A stretch of 12,744 nt of DNA. It comes from Nitrospirae bacterium RBG_13_39_12. GTDB taxonomy: Bacteria > Nitrospirota > Thermodesulfovibrionia > Thermodesulfovibrionales > SM23-35. A model generated the notes under the pieces. It made no database searches. It had not been told where the DNA came from and worked only from the letters and a program-made list of their open reading frames with translations. The stretch's first letter is position 1. Each line of letters opens with the position of its first letter. The position numbers were made by a program, and so were the translations under genes. The stretch spans positions 8,740 to 21,483 of the forward strand of contig MHEF01000021.1 of the NCBI GenBank assembly GCA_001805125.1, in the 5' to 3' direction. Positions 1 through 6,868 of the stretch are shown here, piece by piece.

Positions 1-80
1 TGAACAAGGGAACTACGGTGACGGTAAAAATACCAATAGCATCAAAGGAGGCAAGGCTTGATAAAGATACTCATAGCTGA
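1..80 (+). CDS. C-terminal end of a sensor histidine kinase (partial)
   Basis: Only the last 25 codons are inside the window, read in the frame beginning at base 3 and ending in TGA at 78-80. The residues NKGTTVTVKIPI match the closing strand of the HATPase_c domain (the usual G-x-G-T-x-V-x-V-x-I-P ending), followed by a short charged tail. The next gene, a NarL-type response regulator, starts inside it with a 23-base overlap. That arrangement is typical of cognate kinase/regulator pairs and implies translational coupling. Sensor domain, H box and substrate class lie upstream and cannot be judged. A rival reading (frame 2, stopping at 59-61) gives no recognisable motif. Confidence 0.7.
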   Translation, partial: NKGTTVTVKIPIASKEARLDKDTHS

Positions 81-690
81 TGACCATTCTGTTGTCAGAA
101 AAGGAGTTAAACATATTATTTCGGAATTTTTTGAAAAGGTTGTTGCGCATGAAGCGGTCAACAGTGCTGAGGTTATAGAAAGAATACGGAAAGACGACTA
201 TGATCTCGTTCTTCTCGATATCGCAATGCCCGGCAAAGACGGGCTCGAGACATTGAAAGAGATAAAGTCAGAGAGACAGAAACTTCCCGTCCTTATTTTA
301 AGCATGTATCCGGAGGAGCAGTTTGCGCTTCGCGCCATGAAATCAGGGGCATCGGGTTATCTGACGAAAGACAGCATACCGGAAGAACTGATAAAGGCGA
401 TACAGAAGATAATAAAAGGAGGAAAGTACGTCAGTGAATCCTTCTCGGATGAATTACTCGTATCAATGGACCGTGATGTCGAGCAGTTGCCTCATGAGAA
501 CCTTTCCGACCGCGAATACCAGGTGATGCTCATGATCGCTTCCGGAAAGACGCGGAAAGAGATAGCAGAGAAGTTATTTTTGAGTGTCAAGACGGTCAGC
601 ACATACCGGACCCGTATTCTCGAAAAGATGGAACTGAAGACGAACGCCGATCTTACCAATTATGTGAATAAACATAACCTCGTCGTATGA
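58..690 (+). CDS. NarL/LuxR-family response regulator
   Basis: This is a DNA-binding response regulator of 210 residues, the normal length for the NarL/FixJ class. The receiver domain (about 1-125) has the acidic pair D8-D9 in IADDH, phospho-acceptor D54 in VLLDIAMPGKDG, switch Ser82 in LILSMYP and Lys104 in YLTKD, so it should be phosphorylatable. The C-terminal LuxR-type helix-turn-helix (about 148-205) shows LSDREYQVMLMIASGKTRKEIAEKL split by the usual turn, then SVKTVSTYRTRILEKM. The start is TTG at 58, supported by an AAAGGAG ribosome-binding site at 44-50 with a 7-base spacer. It overlaps the end of a histidine kinase, its likely partner. The target genes are not evident. The signal is unknown because the sensor is outside the window. 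Confidence 0.93.
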   Translation: MIKILIADDHSVVRKGVKHIISEFFEKVVAHEAVNSAEVIERIRKDDYDLVLLDIAMPGKDGLETLKEIKSERQKLPVLILSMYPEEQFALRAMKSGASGYLTKDSIPEELIKAIQKIIKGGKYVSESFSDELLVSMDRDVEQLPHENLSDREYQVMLMIASGKTRKEIAEKLFLSVKTVSTYRTRILEKMELKTNADLTNYVNKHNLVV

Positions 691-1013
691 TAATCACAGT
701 GCTCATTAGTCTGTAACACTAAATTTATTTTTCGCCCCGGCGTCTCCCCGGCGACCCGCTTGATGCGGGAATCCGCCCGAGTGCGGACAGCATCTTGTCT
801 TTTATCCTTGATTATAATCTCTTCAAAAACAACCTTCCCACCCCTCTATGAGTCGTAGACCTCCTTGATCAAGAAGGCAAAAAAGTCTGCTCCCTGTACA
901 AACAATACTGACAGAAGAAAAAGACAATTTCCTACAGAGGAATAGGAACTCTTCGGATACCTTATGCTGTCTGCTTTTGATAAAAATAGAGCATGCAAAA
1001 AACAAGTGCCAGC
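691..1013. other. Gene-free stretch with REP-like hairpins
   Basis: No convincing coding frame lies in these 323 bases; the open frames on the minus strand have no recognisable motifs or start signals. The left half is GC-rich and holds the tandem hairpins described separately. The right half (about 790-1013) is AT-rich and may hold the promoter for the three-gene unit downstream, but I see no well-formed -35/-10 pair there. Confidence 0.5.
735..787. repeat. Tandem GC hairpins, REP-like unit
   Basis: Two adjacent small stem-loops are present: CCCGC-TTGAT-GCGGG at 755-769 and TCCGC-CCGAGT-GCGGA at 772-787. They are preceded by a directly repeated octamer CCCCGGCG at 735-742 and 746-753. There is no T-tract immediately after, so it does not look like an intrinsic terminator. 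Such intergenic GC hairpins resemble REP sequences. A Y1 (REP-associated type) transposase gene lies at the other end of the window, but no direct link is shown. Confidence 0.4.
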
Positions 1014-1220
1014 ATGAAATGCCCTCATCTTATTAAATGGCTGCTTTTTTCCTGTAAGGCGGGTAATGAAATCTATTTCCCGAATGCCTTTCAGCTTGGA
1101 GAATATTGCAAGAGCAGGAATTATAAGAAATGTCCGTTTCTCATGGGAACAGACGAGTTCTTTCATGAATGGTTAGCAGAGCACGGGATTTTACAGGGAA
1201 TAAATAAGGTATCTCATTGA
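1014..1220 (+). CDS. Small four-cysteine protein, possibly metal-binding
   Basis: A 68-residue protein of unknown function. Its cysteines are evenly spaced: C3 (in MKCPH), C14 (FSCKAG), C32 (EYCKS) and C40 (KKCPF). With His5 nearby, this suggests a small zinc- or iron-binding fold, though the spacing is not a classical CxxC ribbon. No signal peptide or membrane segment is seen. An in-frame ATG at 993 would add seven residues; neither start has a good ribosome-binding site. I prefer 1014 because the cysteine core begins there. The TGA stop at 1218-1220 lies 14 bases before the next gene, a receiver-only response regulator, so the two are probably co-transcribed. A role in redox or metal sensing with the adjacent two-component proteins is inference. 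Confidence 0.6.
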   Translation: MKCPHLIKWLLFSCKAGNEIYFPNAFQLGEYCKSRNYKKCPFLMGTDEFFHEWLAEHGILQGINKVSH

Positions 1221-1223
1221 GAG

Positions 1224-1230
1224 AGGAGGG
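1224..1230 (+). promoter_or_regulatory. Ribosome-binding site deciding the 1235 start
   Basis: AGGAGGG lies 4-5 bases upstream of ATG 1235. It favours this start over the TTG at 1217 (which overlaps the previous stop) and the internal ATG at 1268. Confidence 0.7.
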
Positions 1231-1234
1231 AGGA

Positions 1235-1684
1235 ATGTCGAGAGTAAATGGGAAGGAAACAGTTAAGATGACAAAGATCCTCGTTGCCGATGATTACGCT
1301 CTTTTTCGCGAAATAACAAAGAGGATTATTGCAGAAACATCCGACATGATCGTGGCAGGAGAAGTCAGAGAAGCGAGGGATATATCCGATGTCATTGATA
1401 ACGGAGATTTTGACATCATGATCCTTGACACCGTGATATCGGGGAGAAGCGGGTTTGACATTTTAAGAGAAGTAAAAACAAGAAGGCCTTTTTTCCCTGT
1501 CCTGATGCTGAGCAGCTATTTCGGAGATATCTACGAAAGGAGTGCTTTCGCAGACAGAGCCGACGGATATGTCAGGAAAGATAAAATGTCTGATGAACTT
1601 GTCAGCGCCATAAGGGTCATTATGAACGGCGGGAAATATTTCAATCACGTCTCTGACGACAGTTTGGCGACGACAGTGCATTGA
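1235..1684 (+). CDS. Single-domain (receiver-only) response regulator
   Basis: A 149-residue protein consisting of one CheY-like receiver domain with no output domain. From the ATG at 1235, the key residues are D19-D20 (VADDY), phospho-acceptor D65 (IMILDTVISG), switch Ser93 or Ser94 (LMLSSY) and Lys115 (VRKDK), so phosphotransfer should be intact. The loop after the acceptor Asp reads TVISG where most family members have xMPG, a mild oddity. The receiver closes with NGGKYF, much like the GGKYV of the NarL-type regulator at 58-690, then stops after a short tail. It therefore resembles a NarL receiver that has lost its helix-turn-helix. It is followed after 44 bases by a soluble histidine kinase, its probable phosphodonor. 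Output by protein contact or as a phosphorelay intermediate is inferred. Confidence 0.88.
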   Translation: MSRVNGKETVKMTKILVADDYALFREITKRIIAETSDMIVAGEVREARDISDVIDNGDFDIMILDTVISGRSGFDILREVKTRRPFFPVLMLSSYFGDIYERSAFADRADGYVRKDKMSDELVSAIRVIMNGGKYFNHVSDDSLATTVH

Positions 1685-1728
1685 TCTGGAAAAAGAATGA
1701 ATAAATTGTAATGGAGGATGATTAGAAA

Positions 1729-2700
1729 ATGAATACAGCTGGTTCGCTTAATTCCTGTATGCATACATTGAAACAAAGCGTAAAAAGCAAACATGATGGT
1801 GAAGACAGGGAACAGGACTTTGTTTTTTATATGTTTCTCCACGACATGAAGAATCCTATCACTACTTCAAGAGGTTTTCTTTCAAGACTTCTTTCAAACA
1901 AGGCAGGATCACTGACGGAAAAGCAGAAAGAGTATCTTGAAACCATTTACTGCAATCATGAGGAAATAGAGTCTCTGCTCAAACAGTTTCTCGATATTCT
2001 CGGAACGGAATCAAAACATCTTACCCCGGATTTCATTACGTTCGATGTAGTTGAATTAGTGTCAAAAATTATCGATACCATAAACATTGAGGCTGAACAA
2101 AAAGGAATTAAGGTTCTTCTGGAATATTCATACCCTGTACATGATGTCTGTGCTGATGTGACGATGGTAACCCGAGTTATCCGGAATCTCCTTGACAATG
2201 CACTAAAGAATACACCTTCCGGAGGGACTATAACTGTTCTCGTCATTGATAGGGATGATGATGTGCTCATTCAGATAATAGATACCGGCAACGGTATACC
2301 CCGCATTTCAATACCTTATATTTTCAACCCCTTTTATCAGGTTCGCAAAAATGGTAACGGTTCAGGGCTCGGGCTGTATATTGTAAAACAGCTCATTGAA
2401 TTGCAAGGTGGAAAAATCTGGATGGAAAGTATTCATGGGAAAGAAACCTCATGCAGTTTTACATTACAGAAATTTCAAGGAAAACGATCGGAAGGATCTG
2501 TAAGGAGTGAGGAAAAACTATACTGTTTCGAACAGGAATATCCTGCACAGGGGTCATTTGCGTATAAACAGGACATGGTTGCCGAAAAGCTGGAATTCCG
2601 TTGCAGCAAATGCAACAAACTACTTGCAAAGACAAACGGAAAAGGTAGAATTGCTGCTCTGATCAAATGTACACGGTGCGGGGAGATGAACGAAATATGA
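1729..2700 (+). CDS. Soluble sensor histidine kinase with C-terminal Com-like zinc ribbon
   Basis: A cytoplasmic histidine kinase of 323 residues with no transmembrane segment and no recognisable sensor domain at the short N-terminus. The HisKA helix carries H38 in FLHDMKNPI. The ATPase domain has the N box (RNLLDNALKN, 152-161), G1 (DTGNG, 185-189) and G2 (GSGLGLYIV, 211-219), and ends near residue 247. After a linker of about 40 residues comes a compact ribbon, LEFRCSKCNKLLAK then IKCTRCGEMNEI, with Cys292, Cys295, Cys314 and Cys317. This closely resembles the Mu Com zinc-finger family, small proteins known from phage Mu as translational activators. In this kinase the ribbon might sense metal or redox state or bind nucleic acid; that is inference. 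The ribosome-binding site GGAGG at 1713-1717 is 11 bases from the ATG. It is the last gene of the apparent unit, followed by a terminator at 2771. Confidence 0.9.
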   Translation: MNTAGSLNSCMHTLKQSVKSKHDGEDREQDFVFYMFLHDMKNPITTSRGFLSRLLSNKAGSLTEKQKEYLETIYCNHEEIESLLKQFLDILGTESKHLTPDFITFDVVELVSKIIDTINIEAEQKGIKVLLEYSYPVHDVCADVTMVTRVIRNLLDNALKNTPSGGTITVLVIDRDDDVLIQIIDTGNGIPRISIPYIFNPFYQVRKNGNGSGLGLYIVKQLIELQGGKIWMESIHGKETSCSFTLQKFQGKRSEGSVRSEEKLYCFEQEYPAQGSFAYKQDMVAEKLEFRCSKCNKLLAKTNGKGRIAALIKCTRCGEMNEI

Positions 2701-2760
2701 AGGGAGAAAGTAGAATATTTGGCGCCTATAATTAATAAGGAATAAGCAGAAATATTTTTG

Positions 2761-2780
2761 AGCTTCGAGAAAGCCGGTGA
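2761..2780 (+). repeat. Left copy of a direct repeat flanking the multicopper oxidase gene
   Basis: These 20 bases match 6813-6832 at 18 of 20 positions (the two differences are at the sixth and seventh bases). This copy forms part of the 5' arm of the terminator hairpin; the right copy has no matching 3' arm. Confidence 0.45.
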
Positions 2781-2807
2781 GATGGAAATTCAAACACCGG
2801 CTTTTTT
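2771..2807 (+). terminator. Intrinsic terminator after the histidine kinase
   Basis: AAGCCGGTG (2771-2779) pairs perfectly with CACCGGCTT (2795-2803) across a 15-base loop, and a run of six T ends at 2807. This separates the signalling unit from the multicopper oxidase gene. Confidence 0.8.
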
Positions 2808-2834
2808 GGTGAAAGGAGGTGACAGGAAAAAAGT

Positions 2835-2996
2835 ATGAATGAACTATTGAATGATATGAAGTATTTAACAACACTTGAAGATGCAGAATTAGAAGGAAGT
2901 TTTAAAACAGGAGGTTTATTAAATTATGGAAAAGCGAAAATTATTAATCATTATGACCCTGCTATTCGCAATGGTTGCCCTTTCTTGGGGAATTGA
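2835..2996 (+). CDS. Possible small upstream ORF overlapping the oxidase start
   Basis: A 53-residue frame opens at ATG 2835, with AGGA 7 bases upstream and a fuller AAAGGAGGT at 2812-2820 that is rather far away. It runs 71 bases into the multicopper oxidase gene in a different frame (+1 relative to it) and stops at 2994-2996. The first 30 codons are acidic and hydrophilic (MNELLNDMKYLTTLEDAEL); the rest simply reads the oxidase coding sequence out of frame. No family is recognised. It may be a leader ORF affecting oxidase translation, a remnant of a gene displaced when the oxidase arrived, or chance. I favour remnant or chance. Confidence 0.2.
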   Translation: MNELLNDMKYLTTLEDAELEGSFKTGGLLNYGKAKIINHYDPAIRNGCPFLGN

Positions 2997-5900
2997 ACAT
3001 GGCATCTTGCAAGCAGCTGATGGCAAGTTAGACAAGGTACTGAAATACCACGGGAAAATAACGCCTGCTGATAGGAAAGCCGCAGCGGATCGTGCAAAAG
3101 CAAAGGGGCTGACCTTAACGGATCTCGGTATTGCGCAGATGGCGATGCCTGGCGATGCACCTCATTATTTCAGCCACCCCAACTACGCCAACAGCCCGCT
3201 GCCGATAGTGACCCTGGGCGCGTGTTCAATCACAACAACGACACCTTGTACTGCTGACACCGACTGCCTGACCGGCGAGACCTGCATCGGCTATAGCATC
3301 ACAGGCGGGATGAAGAAATTCGTTAACGGTTTGCCCGGTCTCGGGCAGACAGGCGCCAACAACCTCGGCCAGTATATCTCGGTCGCTGTCCCCGACACCA
3401 CGACTTACCCCGGCGCGGACTACTATGAGATTGCAGTGGTCGAATATACAGAACAAATGCACTCGGATCTGCCACCGACCACGCTGAGGGGCTATGTGCA
3501 ATTGGAGACACCAGTAATTCAAGGCAGTCATTATGATCTTGGAAATGGCTACTTTAGCGTGGATCCGCCCCAATATCTGGGGGCAACGATCGTCGCACAG
3601 AAGGACCGACCGGTGCGCATCAAGTTTTATAACCTGCTGCCCATAGGGGAGGACGGCGACCTGTTCATTCCGGTTGACTCCACAGTGATGGGCTCTGGCA
3701 TGACCGCCGATGGTCATGAGTGGATGATGGCGACCCCGGACTTAGTTGACCCGCTGAATCCGATGTGCAGCGATCCGATGAAGTCGATGATGGTAGCGAG
3801 CGGCCACTGCTACGCCGAGAACCGCGCCACGCTACACCTGCACGGAGGCATCTCGCCGTGGATCAGTGACGGTACGCCGCACCAATGGATCACGCCGGCA
3901 AGCGAAAATACCCCATACCCACAGGGCGTCAGCGTTGTGCCAGTACCGGATATGGGTGACAGCGGCAATCCAAATGATGGCGTAATGACCTTCTACTACA
4001 CCAACCAGCAGAGCGCCCGGCTGATGTTCTACCACGACCATGCCTGGGGCATCACGCGCCTGAATGTTTACGCGGGCGAGGCTGCCGGTTATTTGCTGAG
4101 GGACTCAACTGAGCAGGCACTGCTCGATAGTGGCATCATCCCAGCGGATGAGATCCCGCTGATCATCCAGGATAAGACTTTTGTGCCAAGCATGGAACAA
4201 CTTGCTGTGCAGGACGAGACCTGGGATATAGCCAGATGGGGCGGACTCGGCAACTTGTGGGTGCCGCATGTCTACTCGCCGGCGCAGAATCCGGGCGATG
4301 CCTCCGGAGTCAATCAGTTCGGCCGCTGGGCCTACGGGCCGTGGTTCTGGCCGCCCACAACGAATATTGAATATGGTCCCGTCGATAACCCTTACTTTGA
4401 CCCGGCCTGCAATCCTGACGTCCAGTGGTGCGAGCCCCCGCTGATGCCTGGCGTACCCTACCTCTCGATGGGCATGGAAGCCTTCAACGACACGCCTATG
4501 GTCAACGGCACGGTTTACCCGACGATCACGGTGGACCCGAAGCCCTACCGTTTCCGCATCCTGAGTGTTGCCAATGACCGCTTCTTCAACCTGTCGTTCT
4601 ACCAGGCCGTCGATGGGAACGGTGTCTTATGTGACGCTGCCAATCCCGCTCCCGCAGCAGAATCTACTGGAATTGCGTGCACCGAGGTCGCCTTGAACCC
4701 TGATGAGGTGGCAGCCGCACTGGACGACCCGGCTGGCGTCTTCCCGACTCCGATCGCTGGCACTGAGGGCCCGGACTGGATACAGATCGGCACCGAAGGC
4801 GGATTCCTGCCTTCGCCTGTCGTTATCCCGGCACATGTCACCACTTGGGTGACAGACCCGACAGTGTTCAACGCAGGCAACGTTGACCAGCACTCGCTGC
4901 TGCTTGCACCTGCCGAGAGGGCGGACGTGATCGTAGACTTCTCACAGTTCGCCGGCCAGACACTGATCCTGTATAACGACGCACCGGCAGCTTTCCCGGC
5001 GCGTGACCCGCGCTACGACTATTACACCGGCAACCCGGACTTAAGAAACACAGGCGGAGTGCCTTCGACGATGCCCGGCTATGGCCCCAACACACGCACC
5101 ATTATGCAGATCAACGTGAACAGTGGAGCAGGGCAGAGCTTCGACATTGGCGCATTGCAGAATGCCTTTGCGCATCAGACCGATAGCACGGGTGTGTTCG
5201 AGAGCGGACAGAACCCGATCATCGTAGGGCAGGGTGCATATAACCCGGCCTATGGAACTGCATTCCAGAGCAACGGCCTACAAGCCGGGCTGGTGCAGAT
5301 CTATGACACATCTCTGACCTTTAATACGCTATTGGGCGATACGCTAACAATATCGCTTCGCCCGAAGATGATCCAGGACGAGATGGGCGAAGCATTTGAA
5401 CTGGAATACGGGCGTATGAGCGGCTTCCTGGGTGTGGAGACACCGAACGCCCAGGCTGGTTTGCAGAACATGATCCTGCACCCTTATACATACCCGCCGG
5501 ACGAGATTCTCGACGGTATTGAGCTGGCGCCTGGTATGGAAGTGACTCCAATCGCTTCTGCAGACGACGGTACGCAGATCTGGAAGATTACCCATAACGG
5601 CGTGGACACGCACCCGATCCACTGGCACCTGTACGAGGTGCAGGTCCTCAACAGGGTGGGCTGGGACGGCATCATTCGCAAGCCGGACCCCAACGAGCTT
5701 GGCTGGAAGGATACCCTGCGCGTTAGCCCGCTGGAGGATACCATTGTCGCCCTGCGGCCGATCATCCCGCAACTCCCGACAGAGTGGGGCGGCCTGCCGA
5801 ACAGCATCCGGTTGCTCGACCCGTCGATGCCTGAGGGTATGTTCCTGCATGGCGCAAACACAACGCAGCGTGAGGCGCTCGGGTTGCCGCTCCTTGCTTT

Positions 5901-6714
5901 CAACCCGGACGGCGAACCGGTAGATATCGTGAACCACTTCGTCAACTTAGGTTGGGAGTATGTGTATCACTGCCACATCCTCAGCCACGAAGAGATGGAC
6001 ATGATGCACGCTCAGGTGGTTGGGATTGCCCCTGCAGCACCGACTGATCTAACATACACGCTGGTCGGAAAAGGAAACAACAGACATTACCAGCTTACCT
6101 GGAACGACAACTCGAAGAATGAGACCGCATTTGTCATCGAACGTCGGGTGGCCGGCTCGACTGGTGCATGGTCCATCATTGCTACGGTACAGTCCTCGCA
6201 GCTAGGCGTTGTGCCATTTATCGATACCGGTGTTGGTCCGGCGACTGGTCAGAGAACGTACAACGACCCCATCGGGAACACGAAAACGCTGTACGAGTAC
6301 CAGGTTTATGCCATCAACGTAGTTGGTGACGTCTGGGATTACTCGGACCCGGCGTTCAATGAGATCCCGCCAGGCGGCGGATGGCCGACACTGACGCTCG
6401 ACTCGAAGGGCGGAACCATCACTGCGATCACAGCTCCAACCAATTTGACGGTAAGCGCTGTCGCGAAGAACAAGAAAACAGCCATAGTTACTCTGAACTG
6501 GACTGACAACGCAGTGAACGAGACAGGCTTCCTGGTACAGCGGGCTGATAACGCCGGGTTCTCACTCGGTGTAGTGAACGCCACTGTTGCCGGTGACGTA
6601 ACCACGTTCAGCCAGAGCGTAACCCGCGGCAAGACCTACTACTACAGGGCGCTTGCCTTCAACGACGCACACCAGTCGGATTGGTCGAACACCGTTAGTG
6701 TGACCACGCCATAA
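2926..6714 (+). CDS. Large exported multicopper oxidase with two FnIII domains
   Basis: A 1262-residue cupredoxin-type oxidase. A signal peptide (residues 1 to about 30, KRK then a long hydrophobic stretch) predicts export. All four copper motifs are present in canonical order: HLHGG (H304, H306), YHDHAWG (H370, H372), HPIHWH (H896, H899, H901) and HCHILSHEEMDM (H1015, C1016, H1017, H1021, axial M1026). A complete type 1 site and trinuclear cluster are therefore expected. Two fibronectin III domains follow (about 1038-1150 and 1170-1262). Cys100, Cys108, Cys114 and Cys120 plus other Cys pairs suggest disulfides outside the cytoplasm. It is about twice the length of laccases or CueO; the second and third motifs are some 520 residues apart. 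Size and FnIII tail recall Geobacter OmpB and bacterial Mn(II) oxidases, so oxidation of Mn(II) or Fe(II), or metal-oxide-linked electron transfer, is plausible but unproven. The body is distinctly GC-rich. Ribosome-binding site AGGAGG is at 2909-2914. Confidence 0.93.
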   Translation: MEKRKLLIIMTLLFAMVALSWGIEHGILQAADGKLDKVLKYHGKITPADRKAAADRAKAKGLTLTDLGIAQMAMPGDAPHYFSHPNYANSPLPIVTLGACSITTTTPCTADTDCLTGETCIGYSITGGMKKFVNGLPGLGQTGANNLGQYISVAVPDTTTYPGADYYEIAVVEYTEQMHSDLPPTTLRGYVQLETPVIQGSHYDLGNGYFSVDPPQYLGATIVAQKDRPVRIKFYNLLPIGEDGDLFIPVDSTVMGSGMTADGHEWMMATPDLVDPLNPMCSDPMKSMMVASGHCYAENRATLHLHGGISPWISDGTPHQWITPASENTPYPQGVSVVPVPDMGDSGNPNDGVMTFYYTNQQSARLMFYHDHAWGITRLNVYAGEAAGYLLRDSTEQALLDSGIIPADEIPLIIQDKTFVPSMEQLAVQDETWDIARWGGLGNLWVPHVYSPAQNPGDASGVNQFGRWAYGPWFWPPTTNIEYGPVDNPYFDPACNPDVQWCEPPLMPGVPYLSMGMEAFNDTPMVNGTVYPTITVDPKPYRFRILSVANDRFFNLSFYQAVDGNGVLCDAANPAPAAESTGIACTEVALNPDEVAAALDDPAGVFPTPIAGTEGPDWIQIGTEGGFLPSPVVIPAHVTTWVTDPTVFNAGNVDQHSLLLAPAERADVIVDFSQFAGQTLILYNDAPAAFPARDPRYDYYTGNPDLRNTGGVPSTMPGYGPNTRTIMQINVNSGAGQSFDIGALQNAFAHQTDSTGVFESGQNPIIVGQGAYNPAYGTAFQSNGLQAGLVQIYDTSLTFNTLLGDTLTISLRPKMIQDEMGEAFELEYGRMSGFLGVETPNAQAGLQNMILHPYTYPPDEILDGIELAPGMEVTPIASADDGTQIWKITHNGVDTHPIHWHLYEVQVLNRVGWDGIIRKPDPNELGWKDTLRVSPLEDTIVALRPIIPQLPTEWGGLPNSIRLLDPSMPEGMFLHGANTTQREALGLPLLAFNPDGEPVDIVNHFVNLGWEYVYHCHILSHEEMDMMHAQVVGIAPAAPTDLTYTLVGKGNNRHYQLTWNDNSKNETAFVIERRVAGSTGAWSIIATVQSSQLGVVPFIDTGVGPATGQRTYNDPIGNTKTLYEYQVYAINVVGDVWDYSDPAFNEIPPGGGWPTLTLDSKGGTITAITAPTNLTVSAVAKNKKTAIVTLNWTDNAVNETGFLVQRADNAGFSLGVVNATVAGDVTTFSQSVTRGKTYYYRALAFNDAHQSDWSNTVSVTTP

Positions 6715-6740
6715 ACTCCGGCTTAGGTACCTGTAAGTGG

Positions 6741-6771
6741 GGGGAGGGAGCAATCCCTCCCCGGATTTTTT
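6741..6771 (+). terminator. Intrinsic terminator after the multicopper oxidase
   Basis: GGGGAGGGA (6741-6749) pairs perfectly with TCCCTCCCC (6754-6762) across a GCAA tetraloop, followed by six T at 6766-6771. It lies 26 bases after the stop codon. Confidence 0.9.
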
Positions 6772-6812
6772 AACAATGTATAAATGAACGTTTGAAATTA
6801 GGATGAGAGGAG

Positions 6813-6832
6813 AGCTTAAAGAAAGCCGGTGA
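6813..6832 (+). repeat. Right copy of the direct repeat flanking the multicopper oxidase gene
   Basis: Matches 2761-2780 at 18 of 20 positions, including an unbroken 13-base core, AGAAAGCCGGTGA. Together the two copies bracket the GC-rich oxidase gene and its terminator. Confidence 0.45.
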
Positions 6833-6868
6833 CGTCTGGGAATGAGATAGCAAAAAAGGAAGGTTCAA

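Noticed and set aside
846..1166. Minus-strand 106-residue frame in the gap and over the small Cys protein
   Set aside because: No ribosome-binding site or motif is visible. The plus-strand frame here has ordered cysteines and sits in a co-directional gene unit.
3226..5945. Several long minus-strand frames opposite the multicopper oxidase (3226-3717, 5344-5937, 5484-5945 and others)
   Set aside because: They are shadow frames of a GC-rich coding sequence with no domains or start signals, and the plus strand carries clear catalytic motifs throughout.
6324..6838. 14-base match GGTGACGTCTGGGA between the oxidase FnIII region (about 6324) and the stretch near 6829
   Set aside because: It is too short and isolated to claim a partial gene duplication, and the flanking bases do not align.
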